Assembly: GCA_024460105.1 (NCBI GenBank)
Contig: JANFXS010000003.1
Span: forward strand, 1-64,000
Source: Anaerotignum faecicola
Lineage (GTDB): Bacteria; Bacillota; Clostridia; Lachnospirales; Anaerotignaceae
Direction of reading: 5' to 3'
Length of the DNA stretch: 64,000 nucleotides
Shown: one piece after another, positions 55,145 through 62,855 of the stretch
Numbering within the stretch: the stretch's first letter is position 1
How the letters are laid out: each line of letters opens with the position of its first letter
Program-made: the position numbers and the translations under genes
The notes under the pieces: generated by a model
What the model was told of the DNA's origin: nothing
Seen by the model: only the letters and a program-made list of their open reading frames with translations
Databases searched by the model: none

Positions 55145-55181
55145 CCGCATCAAATGACTATTTTCCGCATAGAACGACTAT
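55145..55181. promoter_or_regulatory. Tandem repeats, possible LytTR-regulator binding sites
   Basis: ccgcatcaaatgactat (55145-55161) and ccgcatagaacgactat (55165-55181), 20-base period. On the minus strand they read ATAGTC-x-TT repeats, the size and spacing usual for LytTR sites, upstream of the truncated regulator gene. The rest of 55053-55318 has only a hairpin (gaagcattgtat / atacaatgcttc, 55198-55236). Confidence 0.5.
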
Positions 55182-55312
55182 CTCCTATAGAAACGCAGAA
55201 GCATTGTATCTCAAACTCTTTGAAATACAATGCTTCCCTGCATTTTCTATATCGGCATGTTGATATTATTACTTTACTATCCTGCACACTCTCTGAGAGT
55301 GACTGTATCTAT

Positions 55313-55354
55313 CAAAAAAGAAGCCAGCAGTTTATTCACGCACTGCTGACTTCT
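55313..55354 (-). terminator. Terminator of the mobilization operon
   Basis: Stem AGAAGTCAGCAGT / ACTGCTGGCTTCT followed on the minus strand by TTTTTT, 55 bases after the DUF6040-like gene. Confidence 0.9.
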
Positions 55355-55408
55355 TATAATACTACTCATTTTATTTACTTCGCTGCGTCTCAGACAATTT
55401 TTTTATTT

Positions 55409-56377
55409 TTAAACATAACCTCTGTTTTCCCGCCATCCCTTTACATACCACCTGATTCCAACATATACCAGTTGCACGAATAATAAGAGAAATAGCAGAT
55501 TGATTGGCAATACTTCCTTTATCCAATCCCCAAAGTAGATAGCTATTGCCATACTTACAAGTATCACCATTATGGTAATCATATCCCAACAGTATTTCTT
55601 ATATAGCCCTGCAATCTTTATTTCGATGAATGCCAAAAGTATTCCCACACCCACCAGACATCCACCGCAAATCAGTATTCTTATCAGCCAGTTTATAATT
55701 CCAGCAACGACAGGATTGGATATTCCATCACTAATCTGTGCCACGTTCTTTCCTGCCAGTACAACCCAGCCAGCAATGGTCTGTGTGAAAGTTGCGATTG
55801 TATCAAAGAATACCACGCAATCAGAAATAAATATTTTTGACCGTATCATCTGAAAAAGAGTAGTTGATACGGAATACCATATCAGCAGAAACATCAATGC
55901 TTCATACATGGCTGTTTTTGTTTTATATCTGCCTGCCAGTTTTTCCCTCTGCATATCATACTTTTCCTTAGCTTTCAGATAAGCTGTCTGTTTACAATTC
56001 CCGCACTTTTGATAGAGTACCGGCTTTTCAACCGGTATCTCTACTTTTTTCTGATGGGAGAGTACATAATCCCGTTCCTGTTCTGCCTGTCTCTGCTTAT
56101 CTCGACATTCCTCTATCATGGCTTGGACGGTGTGTGTTTTCTCTTTCTCGCTCTGCAACAATTCTTTTGTTTTCCTCAAGTCGTTCTTTAAGGCTTGAAT
56201 GTTCTCTGTTTTGTTCTCGCTGTTTAACTTCTCGTTCAAGGTCAGCGATTCGTCGAGCTGCACTTTCAGTTCCCTGATAGTCCGGTCTTTCTGGTCGAGT
56301 TCTTCCTGCATCTGCTCTGTCAGCAGAAGCAACTCTTCCAGTTGATCGTCGCTCTTTGAGTTTCTTAATTCGTTCAT
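55409..56377 (-). CDS. Membrane protein with coiled-coil head, DUF6040-like
   Basis: 322 residues from ATG 56377 (ribosome site aaaggaagg inside the relaxase gene). Residues 1-120 are coiled coil (LLLLTEQMQEELDQKDRTIR), followed by a CxxC pair (YQKCGNCKQTAYLKAK) and four to five membrane helices. I recall relatives labelled DUF6040 in mobilizable elements. A role in transfer or in membrane tethering of the relaxosome is conceivable. Its first 94 codons overlap the end of the relaxase gene in another frame. Confidence 0.78.
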   Translation of the reverse strand: MNELRNSKSDDQLEELLLLTEQMQEELDQKDRTIRELKVQLDESLTLNEKLNSENKTENIQALKNDLRKTKELLQSEKEKTHTVQAMIEECRDKQRQAEQERDYVLSHQKKVEIPVEKPVLYQKCGNCKQTAYLKAKEKYDMQREKLAGRYKTKTAMYEALMFLLIWYSVSTTLFQMIRSKIFISDCVVFFDTIATFTQTIAGWVVLAGKNVAQISDGISNPVVAGIINWLIRILICGGCLVGVGILLAFIEIKIAGLYKKYCWDMITIMVILVSMAIAIYFGDWIKEVLPINLLFLLLFVQLVYVGIRWYVKGWRENRGYV

Positions 56378-57818
56378 CAATCAACCTTCCTTTCTCTAAT
56401 TGCTGTTCAAGTTCAGTAATTCGCTGTTCTGTTTCTGCAATAGCCGGTTCTCGCTGTTTAATTTCTGTGCCAATTCCTGCCATTGCTGATTTTCGTCTGT
56501 GAGTTTCTGTATCTGGTCTGTCTTTTCTTCCAGAAGCATCAACAGTTCTTCTGTATCCGGTAAGATTTGTAGCAGCTCTGACAATTCTTTCTCTAATTGC
56601 TGCAATCGTTCTTCCTGCTCCTGAAAGCACATCAGCTTCTCGTCCTTTTCCTGTATCTCCTGAAGCATCTCTGCCATGATATTCTGCTGTTCCTCTATCT
56701 GTGTAATCATTGCTTCCATCATGGGAATTACTTCTTTGCTTTCTTCTAATGTCATTCAACCACTCCCTCCACATCGACAATGCACCGGATACCTTACCAA
56801 AGGTTGCAATTACCTTTTGCAGCAGTGCATTTTGTTTTTTTATCATCTGGTTTTCCTCGACCTTCCATGAACCTTTCCTTATCTGCCCGGTGAGATATTT
56901 TTCCTCAATCTTCCTTGCATCTGCACCCTCATGAATCGTAGGGACTTTCAATTTGCCCTGTCTTTCATAAGAGCGGTGGTCAATCAGATTGTCTATGGAT
57001 AAATGCCGGTTACACATCTTTGCCCATTCGCTTCGCCATAACTCACAATTCTTTGGATTGTTCCAGCCGGTAGCGTCAGTCAGAACCCTTTTCCATTGTT
57101 TTCTGTTTCTTGCCCCGACTTTCTGTACTCCGTTTTCATCAAGTACCGGAATACGGATTCCATGACGGTCTGGATTTTTCTTATCCTGCCACCAGTCCGG
57201 GTGGGATTCATCAACCACGATATTTCCGTCAGTATCTCTGACAAAATCCCAGTCCTTGACTTCCTTGCTGCCCCATGAGTGGTCTGGATTGAATGGTCGC
57301 ATGGTTACAAGTAAATGCACATGTGGGTTCCCGTCGCCCTTATCGTGTATGCTCCAGTCGGCACACATTCCCTCGTCCACGAAAGTCTTTTGAATATATT
57401 CGGTTGTATAATCAATCTGTTCCTGTCTGCTCCATTCTTTCGGCAGGGAAAATTCAAATGAGCGTCCAAGCTGTGCATCTGCATTTTTTTCTATCTTCAA
57501 TACCTCATTCCATAGACGCTGTTTCTGAAATGTGATTTTAAACTTTTCCAGTGCGGCATCTTTATCATCCGCTCTTTTATAACGGATAGACTGTTGACAC
57601 CTTTTTATATTTTCTTCCGGTACATGCAGCCATTCAGGAGGTGCATTTTCGCACATCATCAGACTGGTGTAGACGACTTCCTTTTTGGAAGTATAGTAAC
57701 TGATTCTGCCTGTTTCCTCATTCTTCATCACATCTCCATTAAGATATGCCGATGCGGATATGACAGATTTTCCTTTACTGCGCCCGACAATCTTTACTGT
57801 AAAGTGAAATATCGCCAT
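56097..57818 (-). CDS. MobA/MobL-family relaxase (MOBQ)
   Basis: 573 residues from ATG 57818 (after gaaaggggga). The N-terminal relaxase domain starts MAIFHFTVKIVGRSKGKSVI and has SASAYLNGD and the metal-binding HDKGDGNPHVHLLVTMR. The C-terminal half is charged and coiled coil. It nicks oriT and leads the strand during mobilization. The MOBQ assignment is supported by the RSF1010-like nic site just upstream (58041-58053). The 3' 660 bases also encode two other proteins in another frame. Confidence 0.92.
   Translation of the reverse strand: MAIFHFTVKIVGRSKGKSVISASAYLNGDVMKNEETGRISYYTSKKEVVYTSLMMCENAPPEWLHVPEENIKRCQQSIRYKRADDKDAALEKFKITFQKQRLWNEVLKIEKNADAQLGRSFEFSLPKEWSRQEQIDYTTEYIQKTFVDEGMCADWSIHDKGDGNPHVHLLVTMRPFNPDHSWGSKEVKDWDFVRDTDGNIVVDESHPDWWQDKKNPDRHGIRIPVLDENGVQKVGARNRKQWKRVLTDATGWNNPKNCELWRSEWAKMCNRHLSIDNLIDHRSYERQGKLKVPTIHEGADARKIEEKYLTGQIRKGSWKVEENQMIKKQNALLQKVIATFGKVSGALSMWREWLNDIRRKQRSNSHDGSNDYTDRGTAEYHGRDASGDTGKGREADVLSGAGRTIAAIRERIVRAATNLTGYRRTVDASGRKDRPDTETHRRKSAMAGIGTEIKQREPAIAETEQRITELEQQLEKGRLIDERIKKLKERRSTGRVASADRADAGRTRPERPDYQGTESAARRIADLEREVKQREQNREHSSLKERLEENKRIVAERERENTHRPSHDRGMSR
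56396..56755 (-). CDS. Coiled-coil protein nested inside the relaxase gene
   Basis: 119 residues, MTLEESKEVIPMMEAMITQI then heptad-rich sequence to LNLNSN. It lies wholly within the relaxase frame (another phase). A strong ribosome site (ggagggag) seven bases before the ATG supports translation. It is in phase with the DUF6040-like gene downstream, separated by TAG and TGA codons, and has a similar coiled-coil look. Function unknown. Confidence 0.65.
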   Translation of the reverse strand: MTLEESKEVIPMMEAMITQIEEQQNIMAEMLQEIQEKDEKLMCFQEQEERLQQLEKELSELLQILPDTEELLMLLEEKTDQIQKLTDENQQWQELAQKLNSENRLLQKQNSELLNLNSN

Positions 57819-57997
57819 GATACGATTCCCCCTTTCTGCCGTATCCGGCATTGATTTCCGACAGCATCTTCTTCTGGTTTGGCAGAAGTGAAGCTGTCGG
57901 AACGCCCTCTGCGCAAGAGTGCCCCCTGCGGCATGAGCAGGTCTGGCTGAAAGCCCCGCCGACGGAACGAGCCCGGCAAGCGTAAGCGCAGACCGGT

Positions 57998-58074
57998 TGC
58001 CACTTGTGGCAAACTTATAAGGACGACCTCTGGTTGTCCATAAGTGCGCCCTTCATTCAAAGGCAATGAAGGGA
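57998..58074. other. Predicted origin of transfer (oriT), MOBQ type
   Basis: Contains TAAGTGCGCCCTT (58041-58053), close to the nic region of RSF1010-family origins (TAAATGCGCCCT). It is preceded by an inverted repeat ACTTA..GGAC / GTCC.TAAGT (58013-58045) and followed by CCCTTCATT / AATGAAGGG (58049-58074). A further palindrome TTGCCACTTGTGGCAA is at 57998-58013. It lies between the relaxase and the small accessory gene, with no supported gene of its own. Confidence 0.78.
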
Positions 58075-58098
58075 ATGGAAAAACCACTCCCTCCGCCA

Positions 58099-58413
58099 TT
58101 ACACTTCCTCCATATCTGTAAGTGGCTCTTTCTGCATCGCCTTTGAGAAAAACTTTCCGTTTGTTTCCTGCCTTTTTAAGAAGCCTATCAACTTTGGTAA
58201 ATCTTCCTCCTCAATCGGACAGCCAAGAACCGATTCCACCGCACCGCCAATCTGACAGAGCCTGTGGGTTCGTTTTTTACTTTCCTCGGCTTTCTTTCTC
58301 TTTTCCAGTTCCTTTCGCTGTGCAATGAGCTTTTTGGTAGCTTCGATGCTTTCCTGTTCCTTTTTCTCTAATGCACGTATTCTTTCTTCATAAGTCTTTG
58401 TTGATTTCGCCAT
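58099..58413 (-). CDS. Small coiled-coil mobilization accessory protein (DUF3847-like)
   Basis: 104 residues from ATG 58413 (MAKSTKTYEERIRALEKKEQ), after aaaggatgaag. A basic coiled coil (residues 5-55) is followed by a short C-terminal domain (LCQIGGAVESVLGCPIEEED). Small proteins of this kind sit directly upstream of MobA/MobL relaxases next to oriT and may help to form the relaxosome. An open frame extends further upstream without a better start. Confidence 0.75.
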   Translation of the reverse strand: MAKSTKTYEERIRALEKKEQESIEATKKLIAQRKELEKRKKAEESKKRTHRLCQIGGAVESVLGCPIEEEDLPKLIGFLKRQETNGKFFSKAMQKEPLTDMEEV

Positions 58414-58676
58414 ATCGTCTTCATCCTTTCTCTTATAATCAAATCTTGCTCTGCTAAGATTTGGCACACGATTCTGGTCAGCTCTGTTGACATAATTCCA
58501 ATCAGAATCGTGGTGCATCCTTGCGGAGCATTATCTTGTCGATGTTTTTCCGACAAGATAAACATTAGTTCCCGGTTGCATATCAGGAGAAGCACATGGT
58601 ATAATCCTCTTGCGTGTAGGTATATCATGGCTTCGGTCTGATAGAACCTTTGGCGGTTTCGTAGGAAGCCGCCTTT

Positions 58677-58907
58677 TTAAGTTGCCACATTTCTTGTGAC
58701 AGTTTTTACATTTCCTTTATCCCTCAGATCTCGCCCCTCGTTGGCTTCCATGAACTTTTCCAGAATGTCAGTTTTAATAAGGACTTTTCTTCCGACTTTT
58801 AATACCGGAAGTTTCTTCCATTCAACCAGCTTTCTCAAAGTGTTTCTGCCAATTCCTGTATAGTCGGCTGCTTCCTCGATGGATAATGCAATCTTTCTTT
58901 CCGTCAT
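58677..58907 (-). CDS. Excisionase (helix-turn-helix, Tn916 Xis-like)
   Basis: 76 residues, MTERKIALSIEEAADYTGIG then RNTLRKLVEWKKLPVLKVGR, a MerR/Xis-type winged helix. It would steer the integrase to excision. It is expressed from a promoter facing away from the repressor gene, with an operator just after its start point. Confidence 0.88.
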   Translation of the reverse strand: MTERKIALSIEEAADYTGIGRNTLRKLVEWKKLPVLKVGRKVLIKTDILEKFMEANEGRDLRDKGNVKTVTRNVAT

Positions 58908-58924
58908 CTTGTCACCTCCTTATG

Positions 58925-59051
58925 AATTGCATTATGCAATTTCTGTTGTGCTGTTAGTATAGCGGTTTTATATTGTGTTGTCAAGCGTTATGAAATTTTA
59001 AAAATAATTATTATATTGCATATTGCAATTATGTGAGGTACATGCTATAAT
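58925..59051. promoter_or_regulatory. Divergent promoter/operator switch of the element
   Basis: Minus promoter: TTGACA (58979-58984), 17 bases, TATACT (58956-58961), reading to the excisionase. Plus promoter: TTGCAA (59023-59028), 17 bases, TATAAT (59046-59051), reading to the repressor. Two palindromes share TTGCA-N3-TGCAA: AATTGCATTATGCAATT (58925-58941), downstream of the minus start, and ATTGCATATTGCAAT (59015-59029), over the plus -35 box. They are likely operators of the repressor at 59082. Confidence 0.8.
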
Positions 59052-59081
59052 TCATACATACCGAAAAAGGAGGCAATCAGC

Positions 59082-59711
59082 ATGAAAGATAAAGAACTAC
59101 GCAAGCTGATAGGCAGCAGGGCAAAACAGCGTCGTCTGGAATTAAATCTGACACAGCCTTATGTTGCAGAGAAGATGGGAGTTACCGCTTCCACAATCCT
59201 GCGTTATGAGAATGGTTCGATTGACAATACCAAAAAGATGGTGCTGGAAGGTCTTTCGGAAGCACTTCATGTATCTATTGAATGGCTCAGAGGGGAAACC
59301 GATGAATACGAAACCGATATTACGGATAAGAAAGAATTACAGATTCGTGATGCAATGGGCGATATTCTCAAACAGTTACCTCTCGACCTTAGTAAAAAGG
59401 AAGATGCTTTTTCCAAAGATTTACTGCTGTTGATGTTAAAGCAATATAACCTGTTTCTGGAATCATTCCAGTTTGCCTGCAAGAATTACAAGGGCAACAC
59501 GAATGAAGCTGATATTGCAAAAGTAATGGGGTTTGAATCGAATGATGAATATAACGAGATTATGTTTCTCCGGGAGATCACCCACACTGTTAATGCCTTT
59601 AACGACATGGCAGATATCGTAAGGCTTTATTCCAAGAAACCGGAAATGGCAGAACAAAGGCTTGAAAATCTTTTATCAGAAGTTTTGTATGAGGATTCCG
59701 ATTCGGTATAG
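59082..59711 (+). CDS. XRE-family repressor of the element
   Basis: 209 residues. The N-terminal helix-turn-helix is RRLELNLTQPYVAEKMGVTA (about residues 15-35) followed by YENGSIDNTKKMVLEGLSEA; the C-terminal part is helical and unknown. Position between xis and int, and palindromic operators in its own promoter, suggest that it controls both itself and excision. Ribosome site aaaggagg. Confidence 0.88.
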   Translation: MKDKELRKLIGSRAKQRRLELNLTQPYVAEKMGVTASTILRYENGSIDNTKKMVLEGLSEALHVSIEWLRGETDEYETDITDKKELQIRDAMGDILKQLPLDLSKKEDAFSKDLLLLMLKQYNLFLESFQFACKNYKGNTNEADIAKVMGFESNDEYNEIMFLREITHTVNAFNDMADIVRLYSKKPEMAEQRLENLLSEVLYEDSDSV

Positions 59712-59797
59712 AACGACAACCGGAGTTATGATATACTTACACGCAAGAAGCATTTCATCAGTTCCGATTGTCTGATATCGAAAGGAGACACACGATT

Positions 59798-61093
59798 ATG
59801 GCAAAAGGATCTGTAAGAAAAAAAGGAAAGAAATGGTACTACCGCTTCTATGTAGAAGATGCAAGCGGCAATCTGGTTCAGAAAGAATACGCTGGAACAG
59901 AAAGTAAAAGTGAAACGGAAAAACTGCTCCGTCAGGCAATGGATGATTACGAAAGCAAGAAATTTGTCGCAAAGACAGATAATCTTACTGTAGGAGAACT
60001 TCTTGATATGTGGGCGGAAGAAGAACTGAAAGTCGGAACACTCAGCAATGGTACAGTGGAAAATTATCTTGGTGCAATCCGTTGTATCAAGAAACATCCG
60101 ATTGCAGAACGCAAATTAAAAACCGTTACTGCTGAACATTTACAGGCATTTCTCGATCTGCTTACATTCGGTGGGGAATTTCCAGATGGAAAAGTGAGAA
60201 AAGGATACAGTAAAGATTACATCCATTCCTTTTCAGCAGTATTACAACAGGCTTTCCGGTTTGCAGTATTTCCAAAACAGTTGATTACTTTTAATCCTAT
60301 GCAGTATATTAAGCTGAAAAAACAGGCAGAGGATGTGGATTTATTCTCAGATGATGAGGTAGAAGAAGGCATACAGCCTATTTCCCATGAAGATTATGAG
60401 AGACTGATAGAATACCTCAAAGTAAAGAATCCACCTGCAATCCTGCCAATCCAGATCGCATACTATGCGGGACTTCGTATCGGTGAAGTTTGCGGATTGA
60501 CATGGCAGGACATCAATCTTGAAGAACAATGCCTGACCATTAAAAGAAGTATCCGCTATGATGGCACAAAACATAAAAACATCATCGGACCGACCAAGCG
60601 AAAGAAAGTAAGGATTGTTGATTTTGGCGATACTCTGACTGAAATACTGAAAACCGCCAGAAAAAAACAGCTTAAAAGCCGGATGCAGTATGGTGAACTT
60701 TACCACCGCAATTTCTACAAGGAAGCACAGGACAAAAACAGAGTGTATTATGAATATTATCATCTGGACGGAACCGAAGAAATCCCGGTAGATTACAAGG
60801 AAATCTCCTTTGTCTGCCTGAGACCGGACGGATGTCTGGAACTGCCAAGCACACTCAGCATTGCCTGCCGATCAGTTGCAAAAAGGCTGGACGGATTTGA
60901 GAATTTCCATTTCCACCAGTTGCGACACACCTACACAAGCAACCTCCTCTCAAACGGAGCTGCCCCAAAAGATGTGCAGGAACTGTTAGGGCACTCTGAT
61001 GTCAGTACCACAATGAATGTCTACGCCCACTCTACAAGAAAGGCAAAGCGGAACTCCGCCAGACTTCTTGATAAAGTGGCAGGCAACGACTAA
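59798..61093 (+). CDS. Tyrosine-type site-specific integrase
   Basis: 431 residues from ATG 59798 (after aaaggaga). An arm-binding N-terminus (GSVRKKGKKWYYRFYVEDAS), a SAM-like core-binding domain and the catalytic domain with Arg227 (AGLRIGEVCGLTW), His373 and Arg376 (HQLRHTYTS), LGHSDVSTT and Tyr409 (NVYAH). Tn916-like integrase family. It ends about 130 bases from the right attachment repeat and should integrate the element at the dehydrogenase gene. Confidence 0.95.
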   Translation: MAKGSVRKKGKKWYYRFYVEDASGNLVQKEYAGTESKSETEKLLRQAMDDYESKKFVAKTDNLTVGELLDMWAEEELKVGTLSNGTVENYLGAIRCIKKHPIAERKLKTVTAEHLQAFLDLLTFGGEFPDGKVRKGYSKDYIHSFSAVLQQAFRFAVFPKQLITFNPMQYIKLKKQAEDVDLFSDDEVEEGIQPISHEDYERLIEYLKVKNPPAILPIQIAYYAGLRIGEVCGLTWQDINLEEQCLTIKRSIRYDGTKHKNIIGPTKRKKVRIVDFGDTLTEILKTARKKQLKSRMQYGELYHRNFYKEAQDKNRVYYEYYHLDGTEEIPVDYKEISFVCLRPDGCLELPSTLSIACRSVAKRLDGFENFHFHQLRHTYTSNLLSNGAAPKDVQELLGHSDVSTTMNVYAHSTRKAKRNSARLLDKVAGND

Positions 61094-61219
61094 ATAAAAA
61101 ATTCCCTTATTTCCCTTGCTGATTCCGCATAAGGTCAAAAATAAGGGAAAATACATATCATTTCACTATTTAAGGGGCTGGAAAGCCCGTAAAATAAGGA
61201 AAGTTCAAGAAATCTCTCC

Positions 61220-61231
61220 ACAAATTCCGAT
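61220..61231 (+). repeat. Attachment repeat at the right end of the element
   Basis: acaaattccgat, second copy of the 12-bp direct repeat at 50656-50667. Confidence 0.88.
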
Positions 61232-61530
61232 ATAGGAATATCGTATACGCCTTTGGCATTGCAGTAAACAACTCCCATTTCTTTTAATTTACCCATATCT
61301 ATGGTATCAGTTCCAACCATTCTTGCCTGTATAAATTTAAGGTTCCTAAATTTCTCTGGCGGATTGTTCCTCAAAGCGTCTATCGTAACAAGCACTTCAC
61401 AATTTAGTTCATCTTCGTTTAACGGTATCTTTTCATCTTTATGTGTAATAACGTTATATCCCAATTTTCTGATTCTTTCCATGTTTTCATCCGTGTTTGT
61501 ATCCTTTCCGGTGTAAAGAAGTTTGACCAT
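61220..61530 (-). pseudogene. D-2-hydroxyacid dehydrogenase, N-terminal part (cut by the mobile element)
   Basis: Reads MVKLLYTGKDTNTDENMERI ... LVTIDALRNNPPEKF ... KFIQARMVGTDTIDMGKLKE ... GVYDIPISEF, the N-terminal half of the substrate domain of 2-hydroxyacid dehydrogenases. After the repeat the frame runs into element DNA and stops at 61135 with a foreign tail. The rest of the gene is at 50031-50667. ATG 61530 follows gggagcg. The intact ancestor would have been followed on the left by the stalk-domain gene and preceded on the right by the yajC region. Confidence 0.9.
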
Positions 61531-61787
61531 ATACAACAACGCTCCCTTGCTTTTAAATAACTATATTGCTAAATTGCAGCTCCAATCAAAAACAAATTTA
61601 TGTAAATAAGATTGCGCGTCTATAGCTTCGGTTTACAACACGCAATATATTTCCAATCTACAAAATTATTATATAATGCAGTATATGACATCATTAACAA
61701 ATAGACAAGCCGTTTTAATTTAATAATTAAAAAATTTTTATATAATAACGATTAAAATATACATTGTAAAATACAGTTCAATAAGTA
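61531..61787. other. Intergenic, AT-rich, no gene seen
   Basis: Between the cut dehydrogenase gene and the yajC promoter. A loose inverted repeat TTGCGCGT / ACACGCAA (61612-61643) is the only structure seen. Confidence 0.45.
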
Positions 61788-61816
61788 TTGACTAGGCGAA
61801 GTATATTCTATATAAT
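61788..61816 (+). promoter_or_regulatory. Predicted promoter of yajC
   Basis: TTGACT (61788-61793), 17 bases, TATAAT (61811-61816), about 90 bases before the yajC start. Confidence 0.7.
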
Positions 61817-61907
61817 TGTATAATATGCAATAAACTAATTTCATCATAACATCGTATATATCAGCATAACGGATGTTTAAATTTTTTATCACAAAGGAGA
61901 GAAAACA

Positions 61908-62378
61908 ATGAATCTGGCTTTCTTATCAACAGTAGTAGACGGAACAGGCGGCGCCGGGGCGCCGGCAGGAGCGGCAGGTGAAGGCGCAGCGGCAGGAGGC
62001 ATGAACCCAATAGTAATGATACTTTTATATTGTGTTATTATTTTTGGAGTTATGTACTTCTTTTCAATAAGGCCGCAGAAAAAAAGAAATGCAGAAATGC
62101 AGAAAATGAGAGAAAATATCAAAATCGGCGATCCCGTACTCCTTGCAAACGGTATGTTCGGTAAAGTAGTAGACATTACTGCTGAATGCTATGTTATCGA
62201 ATTTGGAACAAACAGAGGCGTAAGAATACCTGTAATTAAACAGGAAGTTTATGCGAAGAAAGAGCCTAATCTTTCAAACAAACCTGAAGAAGAACCGGTT
62301 CCCGAAAAGAAACCGTTATTCGGAAGCAAGAAGAAAGATGAAGAAAATAAAAAAGACGATATTGCCGAAGAAAAATAA
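61908..62378 (+). CDS. yajC: Preprotein translocase subunit YajC
   Basis: 156 residues. A Gly/Ala-rich start, one membrane helix (PIVMILLYCVIIFGVMYFFS) directly followed by IRPQKKRNAEMQKMRENIKI, the family signature, and VLLANGMFGKVVDITAECYV. The C-terminal tail is long and charged (KKDEENKKDDIAEEK), as in many Clostridia. YajC joins SecDF in the Sec translocon. Ribosome site aaaggagag. The usual neighbours secD/tgt are not here. Confidence 0.93.
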   Translation: MNLAFLSTVVDGTGGAGAPAGAAGEGAAAGGMNPIVMILLYCVIIFGVMYFFSIRPQKKRNAEMQKMRENIKIGDPVLLANGMFGKVVDITAECYVIEFGTNRGVRIPVIKQEVYAKKEPNLSNKPEEEPVPEKKPLFGSKKKDEENKKDDIAEEK

Positions 62379-62423
62379 TTAACTTAAACCATCCGTTTCT
62401 ATAGGAGGTTTATTTAGCGATAA

Positions 62424-62460
62424 AAAGCCCAAAACAATATATGTTCTGGGCTTTCTTGTT
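62424..62460. terminator. Terminator between yajC and the spore protein gene
   Basis: AAAGCCCA / TGGGCTTT (62424-62454) with T/A-rich flanks; serves the two converging genes. Confidence 0.85.
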
Positions 62461-62473
62461 TTTAACTATTAAA

Positions 62474-62683
62474 TTACAGGCTGCTTTCTCCGGCCATTTT
62501 TCTTTCCTGCGCCTCAATCATTTTTTTAACCATATATCCGCCTACATAACCGTTCTGAGCAGATGTTAAATCACCGTTATAACCTTTTTTGAGTGGAACA
62601 CCGATTTCATTAGCAACCTCGAATTTAAACTGTTCCAAAGCGCTCATTGCTTCGGGTACAGCTTTTCTGTTTCTTGACGCCAC
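62474..62683 (-). CDS. Small acid-soluble spore protein, alpha/beta type
   Basis: 69 residues from GTG 62683 (eight bases after ggagg). ASRNRKAVPEAMSALEQFKF, ANEIGVPLKKGYNGDLTSAQ and GYVGGYMVKKMIEAQERKM are the typical alpha/beta SASP motifs, including the germination-protease site region around FKFEVANEIG. These proteins coat spore DNA and protect it from UV and heat. Monocistronic; probably under sigma-G. Confidence 0.95.
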   Translation of the reverse strand: MASRNRKAVPEAMSALEQFKFEVANEIGVPLKKGYNGDLTSAQNGYVGGYMVKKMIEAQERKMAGESSL

Positions 62684-62855
62684 TGAAAACACCTCCAAAG
62701 ATTTTTTAACAATTTATATAAAACAGCATTACTGCTGTAATAATATTATCGTCTATAATAAAATTAAAATCCATGAAGTTAATGGCCGCTGTGTTACTAT
62801 TTTCTTTAAAGACTAAAGATGTTTTGACGAATTTTTAAATATTTAATCAGATATT

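Larger units (their letters stand above)
50656..61231. mobile_element. Integrative mobilizable element (about 10.5 kb) in a dehydrogenase gene
   Basis: Bounded by 12-bp direct repeats and by the two halves of one gene, with integrase and excisionase genes at its right end. Contents from left: DUF6061-like gene, chimeric fragment, RlmN/Cfr-family gene and KTR gene with attenuator, HTH gene, MobC, scar region, DUF6040-like gene, coiled-coil gene, relaxase, oriT, small coiled-coil gene, excisionase, repressor, integrase. It has a relaxase and oriT but no type IV secretion genes, so it should need a helper conjugative element. Left and right ends share related repeats (tcccttattgtttcccttg and tcccttatttcccttg) that may be integrase arm sites. 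Confidence 0.9.

Noticed and set aside
57794-58099. 101-codon minus-strand frame between relaxase and accessory gene
   Set aside because: The stretch is the oriT region with palindromes and a nic site; the frame has no family-like sequence.
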